Assembly (NCBI GenBank): GCA_014529385.2
Contig: CM043950.1
Coordinates: forward strand, 66,608,935-66,672,934
Length of the DNA stretch: 64,000 nucleotides
Source: Adiantum capillus-veneris
Lineage: Eukaryota > Streptophyta > Polypodiopsida > Polypodiales > Pteridaceae
Direction of reading: 5' to 3'
This document shows, piece after piece, positions 1 to 12,705 of this stretch; the first letter of the stretch is position 1, and each line of letters opens with the position of its first letter. The translations under genes were made by a program, and so were the position numbers. The notes below the pieces were generated by a model, which did not search any database, was not told where the DNA came from, and worked only from the letters and a program-made list of their open reading frames with translations.

Positions 1-3000
1 TTCTGTTCCTAATGCTTCTGCTGGTAGCAATTCGTCTGGAAATTCTGGTGACAAGGGAAAAAAGAAGATGCATTGCCATTATTGTAAAGCTAATGATCAC
101 TTGATCAAGTCATGTCCTAAGTTGAAGGCCAAAGAAAGAGGGTGGTTCCACTGCAAATGCTGGTTCCACTACAAATGCAGCCATTGTTGAGTCTTCTGTG
201 AAAGGAGACTGTAATGTTGATGTTGATGCAGAATGGGCTTTTAGCGTAGAGTGCACTTACAATCTTGTTTTCCATGATGCATGCTTGTCAGTTGCTGCAG
301 ATTCACATGTGTGGTATTTCGACAGTGGTGCTACAAAGCACATTACCTCACATCGTGAGTTGTTTGCCTCTCTCGAGTTTGTCCCTCATGGGAATTCAGT
401 CACTTGTGCCAACAACGCCTCTTATCCAGTTCAGGGAGTTGGAAATATTGTGCTCACTACTGCTAATGGCAGCTCCTTCACACTTGTTGATGCACTTTAT
501 GTACCTGGGATCAAGAAGAATCTCTTGTCTGTATCCGCACTTGCTAGACTTGGACTTGTAACCAAATTTGTGGATGACAGATGTACAGTTCATGATCTCA
601 GTTTTGGTGATGAAATTGTTGCATCTGGGCTTTTGTGCCGTGGGCTGTATAAGTATGACAAGTGTGGACAAAATTTTGCAAATGCTATTGTAGATTCAAG
701 GGCTATTTCAGATGCAAAAATTTGGCATGCACGTTTTGGTCATCTGAATTTTGCCAATTTGCTGTGTTTGCAGAAATCTGATATGGTTGCTTCTTTGCCG
801 CCTCTTGAAGCACCTGTCAAACATGTTTGTGAAGGTTGTATTCTGGGTAAAATACAGCGTTCTAAGTTTCCAAAGGATGGTTCAGTTAGGGCCACATGCA
901 GGTTGCAACTTGTGCATAGTGATGTTTGTGGGCCCATGCAAACTCCGTCCTTGGGCAATTACCTGTAATTCGTGACTTTCATTGATGATTACTCCACGCA
1001 TGCATGGGTATTTCCGCTTAAAGCGAAGTCAGAAGTTTTTATGTGCTTCAAACAATTTTTGGCTATGGCTGAAAATGTCTCGAAATGTACTATGGGCACC
1101 CTCCGTTCCAATCGAGGGGGGGAGTATATGTCTCATGAATTTAATGCATTTCTGGCTAGTCGTGGGATAAAACACCAATGTACAGTTCCTTATACACCTC
1201 AGCAAAATGGTGACGCTGAGAGGAAAAATAGGTCACTGACGGAAATGGCACGATGTATGGTCAAAAGTCAAGCTTTGCCGCATTCTTTTTGGCTTGAGGC
1301 CATCATGTTTGCCACTTATGTACTTAACAAATGTCCTACGAAAGCGTTGCAGTCTATTACTCCATATGAAGCATAGCATGATAGAAAGCCTTCTATTGAG
1401 CACATGCATGTTTTTGGTTGTTTGGCATATGCTTTGGTGCCACAAGTGCAGCGCAGAAAATTGGATGATAAGACTGTCAAATATATTTTTGTTGGTTATA
1501 GTGCTGAAAGAAAAGGATACAGGTTGTATCATCCACAAACAAAACGTATTCTGGTTTCTCGAGATGTAGTGTTTCTGGAAAATTCTGTTCAGCCCTTGTT
1601 GTCATGTACTAGAGACAGTAATGTAAGCTCACAGGACATTTATGACACTTTGTTGTCTCTTTTCAGTGGTGGAAATACAAATGTAAGTTCCAATGAGGAA
1701 AATGTACAGCCTATGGGGGTTTCTAAAAATGTTCTAGATCAGCCTATTACTGATGCAGATATACATGATGTACTTGATGAGGAAAGGGCTGAAAATGAGC
1801 AGGCTAGAGGTATCTCAAAATGGCTGGTGCACACTTTGCGTGACAGTAAATTGGATGCACCTTTGTCTAGTCGTACCCGTTCAGGCTCTCGCCATGCATC
1901 TTATGCATCAGATTGTTATGCTTTGGATGTGTCTAGCTTACATGACATTGATGCACAAAATTCAAAAAATTGGATGGCTACCATGCAATCAGAATATGAT
2001 GCACTTATAGAAAATGACACATGGACTTTATGTGATTTGCCTCCTGGCAAAAAGGCCATTGGTACAAGGTGGGTTTACAACTTGAAACGCAAGCCGGATG
2101 GTGAGATCGATCGCCAAAAGGCTCGACTTGTTGCAAAGGGTTATGCACAGCAAAACGGCATAGACAATGAAGAGACTTTTGCTCCCACTTGTCGTATGAC
2201 TACTGCGCGTTTTCTATGTGCATTGGCAGCTCATTTTGGTTGGGATGTACATCAATCAGACATTGTTACTACTTTCTTGAATGGTGACATATTTGAGGAA
2301 GTTTATGTAACGCAGCCTCGCGGTTTTGTCATAAAAGGACAAGAGGACAAAGTGTGCAGATGTAAGAAGGCTTTGTATGGGTTGAAGCAATCTCTTCATG
2401 CTTGGTATGAGAAAGCTGACACTCATTTGGTGAAACGAGGCTTTCGTAACAACCCAACAGAAAGCACATTGTATGTAAAGCGTGAGGATGATGTACTTCT
2501 CATTGTGGTTCTTTATGTCAATGATTTGCTGATCACTGGACCAAATGAGAGACATATTGCTGAATTTAAGGCTGATTTGAATGCTACTTTCAAGATGAAA
2601 GATTTGGGGATGTTGCATCATTACTTGGGTATACAGTTTAAGGAGTGTGATGGTGGTATTGCTTTGTGTCAGAAAAGTTTCATAGAAACATTGCTATGTA
2701 AATTTGGACTTGAGGATTCCAAACCTATTGCCACTCCCATGGAAACAGGTTTGAAGTTGAGTCTATATGATGTTGGCGATCCTGCTGATGTCACTCTTTA
2801 CCAAACTGCTATTGGCTGCCTCATTTATGTATGCAACACGAGGCCAAATATTCAGTTTGCAGTCTCACAGGTCAGCAGATTTATGCATAGCCCAGGGTCT
2901 AAGCATTGGCAGGCTGTCAAGAAGATTTTCCGCTACCTTAGTGGTACTTTACATCTTGGCTTGTTTTATCCCAAGGGGGGATCATTGCCGCCAGACTTAC

Positions 3001-3565
3001 ATGCTTTTTCGGACACAGATTGGGCTGGTTGTTTTGACACGTGAGTGTCCACAAGTGGTTTTTGTTTCATGCTTGGCAGTTCATGTATATCATGGTTGAG
3101 CAAGAAGCAACCTACTGTGGCCACTTCGAGTTGTTAGGCTAAGTACAGGGCAGTCTTCACAGCTACGGTTGAGTGTGTATGGCTCAGACGCCTTATGGCT
3201 GATTTGGGTGTTGGACAGGACACTGCCAACACTATCTACACTGACAGTCAAAGCGCATTGGCAGTTGCGAGAAACCCAGTTTTTCATGCTCGCACAAAGC
3301 ACATTGAGGTGCATTACCACTATGTCAGGGAGAGGTCTCAGCAGGAGAGATCAGCTTGGCTTATGTGCCAACACAGGACAACCTTGCAGATCTTTTCACA
3401 AAGGCATTGTCTCGTGAGAAGCTTGAAGCTTTCCGCAAAGCTTTGGGCTTACTCCCTTTGTGGACCGATCATGTCCTCAGGGCATGGCACTTCCCTTTAC
3501 TCATGTGCCAGCTCTCGTTCACCGCATCACTCCAAGGGGTATTTTTTACCATATACATGTGGTAG
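1..3565 (+). pseudogene. Decayed Ty1/copia polyprotein, 5' end outside window
   Basis: Copia retrotransposon polyprotein (gag, protease, integrase, reverse transcriptase, RNase H) on the plus strand. Visible in order: a CCHC zinc knuckle at 74-115; protease core with DSGATKHIT near 320; GAG-pre-integrase HARFGH near 730; integrase with VHSDV near 915 and PQQNGDAER near 1200; RT with LYVNDLLI near 2515; RNase H with TDSQSALAVAR near 3240; TKHIEVHYH near 3295. One reading frame from 198 to about 3330 is broken by stops at 966, 1374, 3042 and near 3137; a frameshift near 3335 moves the end into the frame closing at 3565. The integrase second Asp is Asn (RSNRGGEY) and the RT YVDD is YVND, so it is catalytically dead. 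An 18-bp tandem duplication near 141-176 separates the zinc knuckle from the protease frame. No LTR could be delimited; the 5' end lies outside the window. Confidence 0.93.
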
Positions 3566-3698
3566 TGACGTGTGTGAACACATTAGGACCGTCGGGACAT
3601 TTTTTCCCTCTTTAGGAGGTTTTTCCCCCGTGCATTGTATATACGCCCATCACTCTAGGGCTATCTATCTTTCCATTGCACACTAAGTTATACACTCT
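3566..3698 (+). other. Likely 3' remnant of the copia element
   Basis: Short non-coding stretch directly after the RNase H end, with a TATATA-like core near 3640. It may be part of a 3' LTR, but no repeat partner lies in the window, so the element boundary is unknown. Confidence 0.3.
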
Positions 3699-4572
3699 CT
3701 ATTGTGTGCCTTGAGCTTCCTTCATCTTCTCCAAGCTGTATGCGTTTCTCTGCAACCCTGATTCCAACAGCCAAAAAGGCTTTGTAAGGTAAAGCCCATA
3801 GCTGATGGTCCACACCAAAAGATTCAATTTCAATTTGTCTACTGTTAGGAAAGGAAAACCTTTGGACACTTTGGGTACCATTTCCAAGAGATTAGAGTCA
3901 CTAAGGGAGCAAAGATTGTTTTGAACTTCCTTTGACAGCTTCAAGTGCTGCATTATCTCTACAAAAGATCCCACCAGTTTGAGGGATTGTTGGAGCAACA
4001 GGGGTACTGATAAAAGAAGAATTGAGGCCACATAATTTTTTCGGAAATTTAGATAATTCAGCCCCAAAGAAAGAAAATAAGGCCAGCTCTTGCTGATATT
4101 GTAACGGAAGTACAGGTAGTTGGGCTATGTACATATTAACCCCATCTTTGGAGTCCTTGTCCAAGGTAGCCAGAATCTTGAACGAATCATTGAAAGATAG
4201 CATGTGTAAGATAGATAGGTTTTTATCTGAGGGAAGAGCCGAATCATATATTAATTGAGAAGCATCTAGATTTCCAATACATCTTAGGACAAGAGAGGTA
4301 GCCACAGAGAGGGGATCAAAAGATAGTTCCAAGCCTTGCAAGAGGGCAAGGGTCTGCAATAGACAAAATTATTAGTAAGTCAGGGATTACTTATGGTAGT
4401 ATGTAACAAAGCATTTGGCCTGTCGAGCCAAAAAAGGTCTATTTCTAATAGCCAAGGCTTTTTTTGGAGAATGGTCCTTTATGTAAAACCTAATTTGTTC
4501 TAGAATGCTTGTATGCTTCTCCAGGTCGTGGTTTACTCTCATGCAAGCTGTCGATTTAAAATATTTGTGATC
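3699..4572 (-). pseudogene. Exon-like segments of an unrecognised gene
   Basis: Two adjacent minus-strand open segments look like exons of a gene I do not recognise. The first starts at 4572 after a good acceptor (pyrimidine tract, then TTTCAG) and reads DHKYFKSTACMRVNHDLEKH onward. The second starts at 4353 after TATTGCAG and reads TLALLQGLELSFDPLSVATS onward. Both are Leu/Lys-rich and helical in character, without membrane segments. Around 3985 the better coding frame switches: the frame open to 3901 gives way to one open to 3699 (VEIMQHLKLSKEV onward), which suggests a frameshift or an unseen small intron. No phase-compatible donor gives a normal-length intron between the two segments; the best candidate would leave only 54 bp. 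It could be the 3' part of a neighbouring gene or a decayed copy. I assign no function. Confidence 0.4.
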
Positions 4573-7500
4573 CTGAAAGAAAATATACAATTAATCCCGT
4601 AGGTTGGGCCTGCAATCCTTAAACCGGCAAAGTCAGAGACTATAACAGCCGTGAGCACGTATCTAGAACATTAGCCTATGAAGCACCACCTAACACCTGC
4701 CAACCGAAAAAGGATTTATAAGCAGTGGGTACAACCTAGAACTAAGATTCAAACTAGTTTCCAAAGCCAACGTCCTAGTTTTTCCAAAAAGAATGAAAAA
4801 ATCTTATGTATAGAACGTGTGTGTAGCTATTTTTACTTAAGAATAAGACATAAATGAACGTTAACATTCAAAAGACAGCTGGCTTTAGAGAAAAGGTAAT
4901 GATTAGTGCAAAAACAAATCAGCCTTACAATTATCTTTGTACATGACATATAAGAATGAGGCCTCATTCTAGTATTCAATGATAGTAACCCATTAAAGAA
5001 GTACTTCCCAAGTAGTATGAGCCAGTGTAATCATGGACAGACATTTGCTTCAAGCTTTAAAAATTCCAAGAAAGGATAGAGTTCTCACCTGCATCCATTC
5101 AGTCAAGACAACAGATATGTTAGTATTGAATGCGTTTTACAGGTGTCAAGGGACTATATTAGTTGTTATCCATGTCCAACTTACAACTTTTTTTACTTTA
5201 GACAAAAGTCCAAAGTGTAAATGTATTTCAACTTTGTAAAATTTCTTTAAAGTCTTGTAAAAAAATCCATAACCCCTTTGAATTATGGTAGCCATTATAT
5301 GTATGGTCTCTATATAACCCACTTTTTAATAGACTTTAAATAGATATTTACATATGTATCATTTAGATCAGGAGGCCACCACCCCTTCTGATCCAAGTGA
5401 CTTAATACCACCATTAGTTCAAAGTTTATTTTGTGCCTACTTATCAATCATTTTCCCTCAAGATTTTATATAGCAAGTATATCATTCTTTTACTTAGTGT
5501 GGTATAATTTAGTGAGACAACTCTCCTAAACTAATCAAGTAAATGCGGTACATCTCTTTCCGCATCCATCTTTAAAACCATTAGTAAAAAACACAGTAAC
5601 TTTTGTCCTCAGCTTTCGATAAATTCCTCAAAAGTACATCGCTTTACACCTCAAATAGTTTGTCAGTTGCTTGGCTTAGGTGAAAAGCACTCAGCAAAGC
5701 ATATCAGATTTTCTACATTAAGTTTGAGTAAGAGGAACCCCAAAAAAAAAAAAAAAAATGTACAAATGAGTGTAGATAAGCCATGCCTTAAGTTTAAAAA
5801 ACCATGAAATCCAAACTGTTTAGTCACGGCATCTCCATCATGGTATGCAATGTAACCCATATTATATAGTGCACTTTATCATCAATGTGACACCATGATT
5901 ACGCTAGGAGCTCTTAAAAAACCAGTCATCAAATGCAATCAAAGGCTCGTCGGACTCAACCCCTCTTTTTTACAACATTCCCAGCCAGTATGTAGCTATA
6001 CCCTAGGTGTCAATTGCCTTATACTGGCATTAGTTGCCTAACCCCGCAACAAGACCTCAATCATATTGAGTCAGTACGCAGAATAACGAGCACAAAACCA
6101 AGGCCTCTTGCATATTTCCATGCTTGTACGTGATGTACATAGGTAGTACCTAATGCCAGTCACCCCTAACCATCAAAGCGATGGCAAAAATTTAGTTATT
6201 TTCCAGTGAGCGTCCAAGCTTTAGTGTAGGGAAACCTATACCCATGCAATCATAAAATATACATGGCATGTGAAAACGGCCCATCATAAATCTATACAAA
6301 CCTTTTTAATTTGCTCAGGCCAAGTGCCCTTTATGCGTAAAGTCAAAACAAATTAAGAGAAATTATGTCAACTAAAAAACCACCTGCCTCAAAAAAACCA
6401 GAGAAAATACGGATTGGTTTTTAATACACATGGTCTCTAAATATCAAGCCAAACCATTTTGTTGTACATCATATGAAAACCAAAACGCCTGGTACAGAAA
6501 AACCAATTTTTTAAAAACAATGTACAAAATGTGGACCTAAGAAGCGCCCTCTTTTGCCACAAGCTCCATGGTTAGGTAGTAGGCAAGCTTCCACAACAAA
6601 CCCTCAATCCCTCTTTATACCAACACAAACACCACGCAAAGAGACTGAGTGAGGGGCTCAGGGCCATCCTCACCTTTATATAGTGTTTTGATGGTGATGC
6701 ATTCCAGTGGTATTGAAACCAACTCCGTTCCCAAAGAGTATGGCTTCAAGCAACAGCCGCCTTGGCCCCATAGGGGGACTGAGTGGGAGAGAGGAGATGA
6801 AGAACATCATCATGCAACGTGCACGTGCACAGAGCTCCTATGTGTGGTATACAGTGTAAGTGACAAGCGTGAACAACTTGATATGCCCAATACTCAAAGC
6901 TACCCGCTAATTAATTATGGGGTACTGTTTTATTTTCAATGCGCCTTTGAAAGGCATTTAACCAAGTTGGGGAGAGGGGGGGGGGGGGGGGGGGGTAACT
7001 TTTTTTTAATTATATATTTGAGGGGTTGTGGTAAAGAAGTCCTAAACCCAAAAAAGAGTCGGGCCTTTTTTCTACCGGGTTTAAATATTAGCTTTAGAAG
7101 TACTTAATTGTGTGTGTGTGTGTGCGCGCGCACGCGTGTGCATGTGTGCGTGTGGTGTCGTGAGGATCTCCTGCTTGCCCTTCATGCAAGTTCTTCTTCT
7201 GCTCAGGTGTGCAAATTGCTGCTCTAGCTTGCCCGCGTGAATCCCAGCCTTGTTGCACTCCTATCCTCAGTAGTTTTAGTTCAGCTCCATGACTGTTTGG
7301 CGAGTAGAATTCAGATCAACCCTCCTCTGTGTGCAAAGGTTCCTTGGTGCTAGTCATCGATTCCCTTCTCTGCAGAGGTTTCTACGTAGTGCTTGATTGC
7401 AAATATATACCCCTGTAAGTGATGTATATTCTTGGGGTTTCAGCTTTCTATACATAGTTTAAGGTAGATATAAATATTAGTTACTGCATTATGCGTTCCA
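4573..7500. other. Non-coding stretch with simple repeats
   Basis: AT-rich sequence with no coding signal I can support on either strand. It contains an A17 run (5742-5758), a G20 run (6976-6995) and an alternating TG/CG tract (about 7109-7150). It could include introns of the unrecognised minus-strand gene at 3699-4572, but no further exon was found. Confidence 0.5.
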
Positions 7501-7921
7501 ATAGGCTTTCTCCTTTAGTTGTGGTTTTGATGTTGCATGTCAAAGTTTTCGTGTGTTTTCAAGCATCAGAAAGCTATGGATAATTCTTTGGAAGCCACCT
7601 TTGAATCAAAGCTTGTTTTTACAAGGACTTCGAAAAGGCCCGAAAAGCTTGGAATGGTCAAGCACCTGCCCTCAAAGTGCGGATTCCCGTGCAGGATCTT
7701 ATGGACCTAGCTGTGTAGTATGCCATGAATGCAGTCATCTTGTTTTTCCTTGTCAAATGCCTATTGTGCAGGATGTTGGACTATGAGTTGATTTCCTTCT
7801 TAAACATCAGGCTATCTGTGGCGCTTACTGTGTTGCTCGGGGTTTCTATGAAGTTTAATTAGCAGATACTGAAGCCAAGAATCTTTTATTGGAAATGTCT
7901 CCCGTCTTCTTTGGTACATAG

Positions 7922-8769
7922 GTGACTCGTGTTCTACAATGGGCACTCACTAAAGATTATCAAAGTCTTATTCGCCACAACTGCGTGGTGTGGATGGAAA
8001 TTGTTGATTTCCCATGCACATGGAGACATTTCCTACCCTTGTTCACTGCGCAACTTGGTAAGGTGATTGGCCCGCTGAAAATGGATGCGCACACCAACAA
8101 GTTTTGCATTCTTTGGGACACTAACAAACAAACCCCTGAAGGAATTATGGTTGATTCAAAGTACCCATCGGTGTGGGCAAGCATCCTTTTGAACTTAAAT
8201 GGGACAAATTTGCAAATTCGTGTTTTCGATGTGGTAAATTCGGTCATATACAATCTGGATGTCCAGAGCCAGTCTTGCAACCCCCTTTTTTGGCAGTTCC
8301 TCCGTCTACCTCTATCTCAATAGGCGAATCTATCAGTGAAGCTAAGCAAAATGGAGTCTCTACTACTGAGGAGGTTTCCAATGTGGAAAAAGGGAAAAAT
8401 AAGACACCTCAGTCTACTGATCTGGGAATGGGAATGCTGAGAAAGGCAAAAATATTTGGGCCTAGTGATATTAACTCATGGGTGGCACCTAAAAAGACAG
8501 TGAAGATTCGCACCCCACCCTCCTCTCATAATTATGTTCCCCCTATTAATGCTAATAGAAATGCATCGTTCAAGCAACTTCCATGTAATGACAATCGCAC
8601 GTTGATTGACGCATGGAAAAAAGAGATACACTCTTACGATGATGTACTTCTTGGGGAGACTTTCACCCCTCAGGTAAATCATGTGGACATGTTTTCTACA
8701 TTAACTCAGTGGGTGGGTTCTAGTATGGATATAGTGAATGGAGATGTGCCTTTGGGCACCTCTACTTGA
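7922..8769 (+). pseudogene. LINE A ORF1, nucleic-acid-binding protein
   Basis: Plant LINE ORF1 of the DUF4283/zinc-knuckle type, which coats the LINE RNA. The N-terminal domain is read in one frame (VTRVLQWALTKDY onward from 7922) and the CCHC knuckle in another (FRCGKFGHIQSGC, about 8215-8260), so at least one frameshift separates them. The C-terminal tail is hydrophilic and ends with TGA near 8767. Confidence 0.7.
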
Positions 8770-8819
8770 TTCCTATATTTTTCTCCTCTTATGCATATGA
8801 TTCCTAATGCATAGGCACA

Positions 8820-9430
8820 TTAGATGTATCTTATACAATATGCATGGGTTATGTAACCTTGGTAAGTGGCGATTGACCTAGCACTATGTACATACATGTA
8901 GGGCAGACATAGTTGTTTTGCGAGAGCATAATCAGCAGGAGTTTGACAGTTAGTGTTCTTATTTTCTCGGTTATTGGATTGTGTATGCTAGCTTGCAATA
9001 TTATTTGGGTTTGTTGATGTTGGTTCGTCATGAGCCTCAGTTTGTTCTACTGCATAATGATCTGCATGGCTGATGGATGGTTATGCTATACTTATTGAAT
9101 GGTCATGTACATGAATTTGGAGAAATTTATGCATATACAGCCTCTGGGCAAAGGGCTGCTTTATGGCGAGACATCTCCTCTCACCCATGGATCTCCAATG
9201 CATTTGATTTTAATAACATTGCTGATATGAATGATAATACCACAGGCAATTCACACATGTTGCTTGCGGAAAGGCAAGAATGGGATCATCTCTTTGCTTT
9301 GTGCTCAAATGATTGATTTATGGCGGTATTTGCATCCAAATGTTTCTAGATTTACCTTTCAGCATGTTGTTCATTCTTCTTATCGAGCACGGTTGGATCA
9401 ATGGTATTTTCTTAATGGGCAATAGCATGA
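8820..9430 (+). pseudogene. LINE A endonuclease remnant
   Basis: Exonuclease/endonuclease/phosphatase-type domain in fragments: NMHGLCNLGKW near 8838, ADIVVLREHN near 8905, then YTASGQRAALWRDISSHPW from about 9140 and SHMLLAERQEWDHLF near 9255. Several stops interrupt it. These correspond to the N-M/E-catalytic start and the mid-domain of LINE endonucleases that nick the target. Confidence 0.65.
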
Positions 9431-9742
9431 AGATTTTGTATGTGATATGAGGATGGATTACACCTTGCAGTCATGGATGTATTACCCTGTTTTGTCGACT
9501 TTGTACTTTGGGCAGGCTCTTTGTGATCGGCCTCTCCCTAGGAAACATTTACCACATATTAATAATGCTTATCTCACTCGTGATGTTTTTTGAGACATGA
9601 TTTCTAATTTTATTCCCCCCTCTGCTTGTCAACATGCATCTTGATCTTGATTCTACATGGTATCACTTTGTCATGAGGGTACAAAGTGTTATTCATGACT
9701 ATGACATGCACTACATGTAGTGCACTCGGGGGATATCGATGT

Positions 9743-10000
9743 TGCGAAATAGCTTTGTCAACAGCTGCAAGTATTAATTGATTTGTGGCCTTTGTCTAAC
9801 TCTGAAATTTCAGAGTTGTTTGAAGCTTGTGTGTGTATTCAACTTAACATTAAGTGAAAAATTGCTAAATGGCAGACACTCGTCAACAGGATTTTAGGGG
9901 GGATGTTGATGTTGCGAAACAAGTTTATCAATGGCAGCTTTCAGCATAATGTTAAGCAGAAAATTGCTAAATGGCAGACACGTGTTCGTCAACAGGCTTT
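9743..10000 (+). repeat. Degenerate tandem duplication in LINE A
   Basis: A segment beginning GATGTTGCGAAA at about 9741 is repeated from about 9909. Both copies lead into AAATTGCTAAATGGCAGACA and GTCAACAGG. The copies differ by several substitutions and indels, so the duplication is old. Confidence 0.55.
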
Positions 10001-10137
10001 TATAGATAAAGGTTGTCCTTCGAAGCAATTTTTAATAAGCATCTGCATCATACAAGGGTCTCACAACAAAAGTGGATTATGCTTCCCTCGAGTGCTTGGA
10101 CTTCTTCGAAGCAGGAACTTGTTGATGCCATGGTTTC

Positions 10138-10214
10138 TATCACAGGGAGGGCACCATGTGCCAATAGAAAAAAACAAACTAAATAGACTTTTAGTACTTC
10201 AAGAACAACTGAAC

Positions 10215-10246
<32 letters not shown>

Positions 10247-10697
10247 CACACGACATAGTGATAGAATTCCACCTAGAGAGTACTGGCTGTAAATCGTGGT
10301 GCCCCTTTTGGTATTTCTTTATAATGCTCAAACAAGGTACACTCTATGGCTCTTGCTTTGCATCTTGGCCATTCAAAAGCAGTTTACATGAAAAGCTATA
10401 AACTCAAAAGCATCTGGTCCAAAAGCACTGAACCTAAAAAGTTGTCAGTGCGAATTATAAAAATTCATAAACCTGCCACGTTACCAGCACGATTCGCGAA
10501 AATTCGTACTAGCTGCCACGTCGTCATGTGAATTCGCTTTGTGTGTGTTGGTCTCACTTTAATCTTTAGGTCCCCTGGCCCCATCGCACGGGGTTCCATC
10601 AGTTGGTAGGACTTCTTCTTAGGATTTAGGCCCCTCGATCGGGATCTGTAAGTCGGCTACGTTCTTTAGTGGCTTGACACGTCAGTAGTTTGTGACA
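10138..10697 (+). mobile_element. Solo LTR (family F) inside LINE A
   Basis: A 560-bp insertion bounded by a perfect 5-bp target duplication, GTTTC at 10133-10137 and 10698-10702. Removing it rejoins LINE A ORF2 (AMVS to HYRQRV). Its sequence matches, in opposite orientation, the solo LTR at 38747-39398: shared blocks include AACAACTGAACTG, AAAAGCATCTGGTCCAAAAG and TAGGCCCCTCGA. The left end is TA rather than TG, a point change; the right end is CA. It carries a GA microsatellite at about 10219-10246. Confidence 0.85.
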
Positions 10698-11037
10698 GTT
10701 TCACATTATCGTCAACGGGTGTTCACTGCTCATTCTCAAACATCTTTAGCTACTCGCCAAGCACATCAATTGTTGCTTTCTTATGTTCATCTAATCTTGT
10801 CTCCGCAAGATGCACAATGCCTTGAGGATCCATTCACTAATTCTGAATTACATGGTGTGTGCTTGCATTGGGCCATTGGCATTCTCCTTGTTGAAACGGG
10901 CTTACTGTGGAATATTTCTTCTCTTTTTGGGAAGTTCTCAAGAAGCCATTGCTTTTCATGTTAAATAGCATGGGAGAAACTGGATTTGCCATTCTCTTGG
11001 AAAGAGGGTTTACTTAAAGTACTTCCTAAGCAAGCAC

Positions 11038-11303
11038 TTTGTGAGTAAGTCTCTCACTAGCGGCCTCTTACTTTGATGTCGGTGGTTTACAAGATATTGG
11101 CTAAGATGTTGGTGCATTACATTAAAGACCATCTACCTATAAGACTCGGTGTGGTTTCATTCCACGTCGCTTTGTGAGTAAGTCTCTCACTAGCGGCCTC
11201 TTACTTTGATGTCGGTGGTTTACAAGATATTGGCTAAGATGTTGGTGCATTACATTAAAGACCATCTACCTATAAGACTCGGTGTGGTTTCATTCCACGT
11301 CGC
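11038..11303 (+). repeat. Perfect 133-bp tandem duplication
   Basis: Units 11038-11170 and 11171-11303 are identical by eye over all 133 bases, starting TTTGTGAGTAAG and ending CCACGTCGC. The unit encodes the RT segment SVVYKILAKMLVHYIKDHLP in the LINE A frame. Because 133 is not a multiple of three it shifts the frame. Confidence 0.92.
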
Positions 11304-12345
11304 AAGATCATGGATAATTTGGCTAGTGTTATGATTGGCATGGAATATGCTAAGTACACCCAACAAGATGTGCTAGTCATGCAAGTTGATATCGAAAAGG
11401 CCTTTGATTCTGTCTAGTGGGACTTCATTGTTGCAATCATGAGGTGTCTAGGGTTTTGGTCCTAAATTGGCCAATGTGGTTTATTTCTTGTATGCTGGTA
11501 GTACGTCTTTGGCGATCCTAGAAGGGACGAATTGACGGAATCTTGGCCTCTTGGTTGTTCGGTTAGGCAAGGCTGCCCTCCTTAGTGCTTTGTTGTATCA
11601 TATTTCCACTCGTTGTTTATGCCTCGCAATCAGTAGATTGATGTCCAAGTGATTATGGAAGCTTTGAAATTGTTTGGAAGGGTGGCTGGTCTTAAAGTCA
11701 AAATTCATAATTCAAAGCTTCTGCCACTTTGTCCTTGCGATTGGCATAGTCTATTGTGGCCAGGTGAGATTGTTCCTCCGATTGTGATCACAAGCATTTG
11801 GCGTGTCCAATTGGATGGAATGTCACTCACACTCAAAAAGTGGATTGGACTATGCAACACATGAATGTCAAATTGCATTACTGGAAGCTAACCGCTTGGC
11901 CATTGCATGTTTGCCTGTGAATTGTTCAGAGTATCTTGATGCAATATATTCAAAAAAATTTGCCAGTGATGCATTGGCCTCGCCATTGTCTCGATTCTCT
12001 TATGTCAAGCGTTTTGTTTTATTTGTGGCGAACTCATGCTCACAAAAAAGGCTTGTGTTTGATGTCGATGGAGAAGCTTTAAACTCTTGAAGGTTTTGGT
12101 GGTCTCAAAAGCTTGGACTTGCGTAGGCATGTTCTTGCTAGGAAAGCTATGCTATTGCCTACACTCGCACAGCAAATTCAGTCTTGGACTCTTACGTTTG
12201 CATACAGGAGTAAGCATCTTGTTACGTCCTCATTTGGCCACTGGCAATCATCTATTTGGGAGGTTGTATTTGGTAAGATGGAAGGGCATATTCCTGGATG
12301 TCCTCTTGCTTCCACTTGCTCTTTGCTTGGAAAGAGGTTACAATT

Positions 12346-12705
12346 CATCTATCATGGAATGCTCGGTGGGAACGAAATTTGCTTCCTTTGGAGAGTCTCA
12401 AGTGGAGCCGGACGTTCTCTCATACTTTAGTTGACCGCTCGCCTCACCAGGCATACTTCCTCTCTTGCCGTGGCATTTGTGTGGTTGAGGATGTGGTGGA
12501 TGCAGCCAGATACACCTTTGAGTTTCATCTATCATGGAATGCTCCGTGGGAAGAAAATTTGCTTCCTTTGGAGAGTCTTGAGTGGAGCCAGGCATTCTCT
12601 CATACTTTGGTTGACCGCTCGCCTCACCAAGCATACTTCCTCTCTTGTCGTGTCATTCGTGTGGTTGAGGATGTGGTAGATGCGGCCAGTTACACCTTTG
12701 AGTTT
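12346..12705 (+). repeat. 180-bp in-frame tandem duplication
   Basis: Units 12346-12525 and 12526-12705 share CATCTATCATGGAATGCTC at the start and CACCTTTGAGTTT at the end, with scattered substitutions. At 60 codons it keeps the frame and doubles the peptide VDRSPHQAYFLSCR in the LINE A ORF2 C-terminal part. It is clearly older than the 133-bp duplication. Confidence 0.88.

Noticed and set aside
6670-6690. TATATAAAG on the minus strand as a core promoter
   Set aside because: No gene start could be tied to it; such motifs are expected by chance in AT-rich sequence.
11038-11303. Possible CRISPR-like or satellite array
   Set aside because: Only two units with no spacers, within a LINE; a simple tandem duplication in a plant genome.
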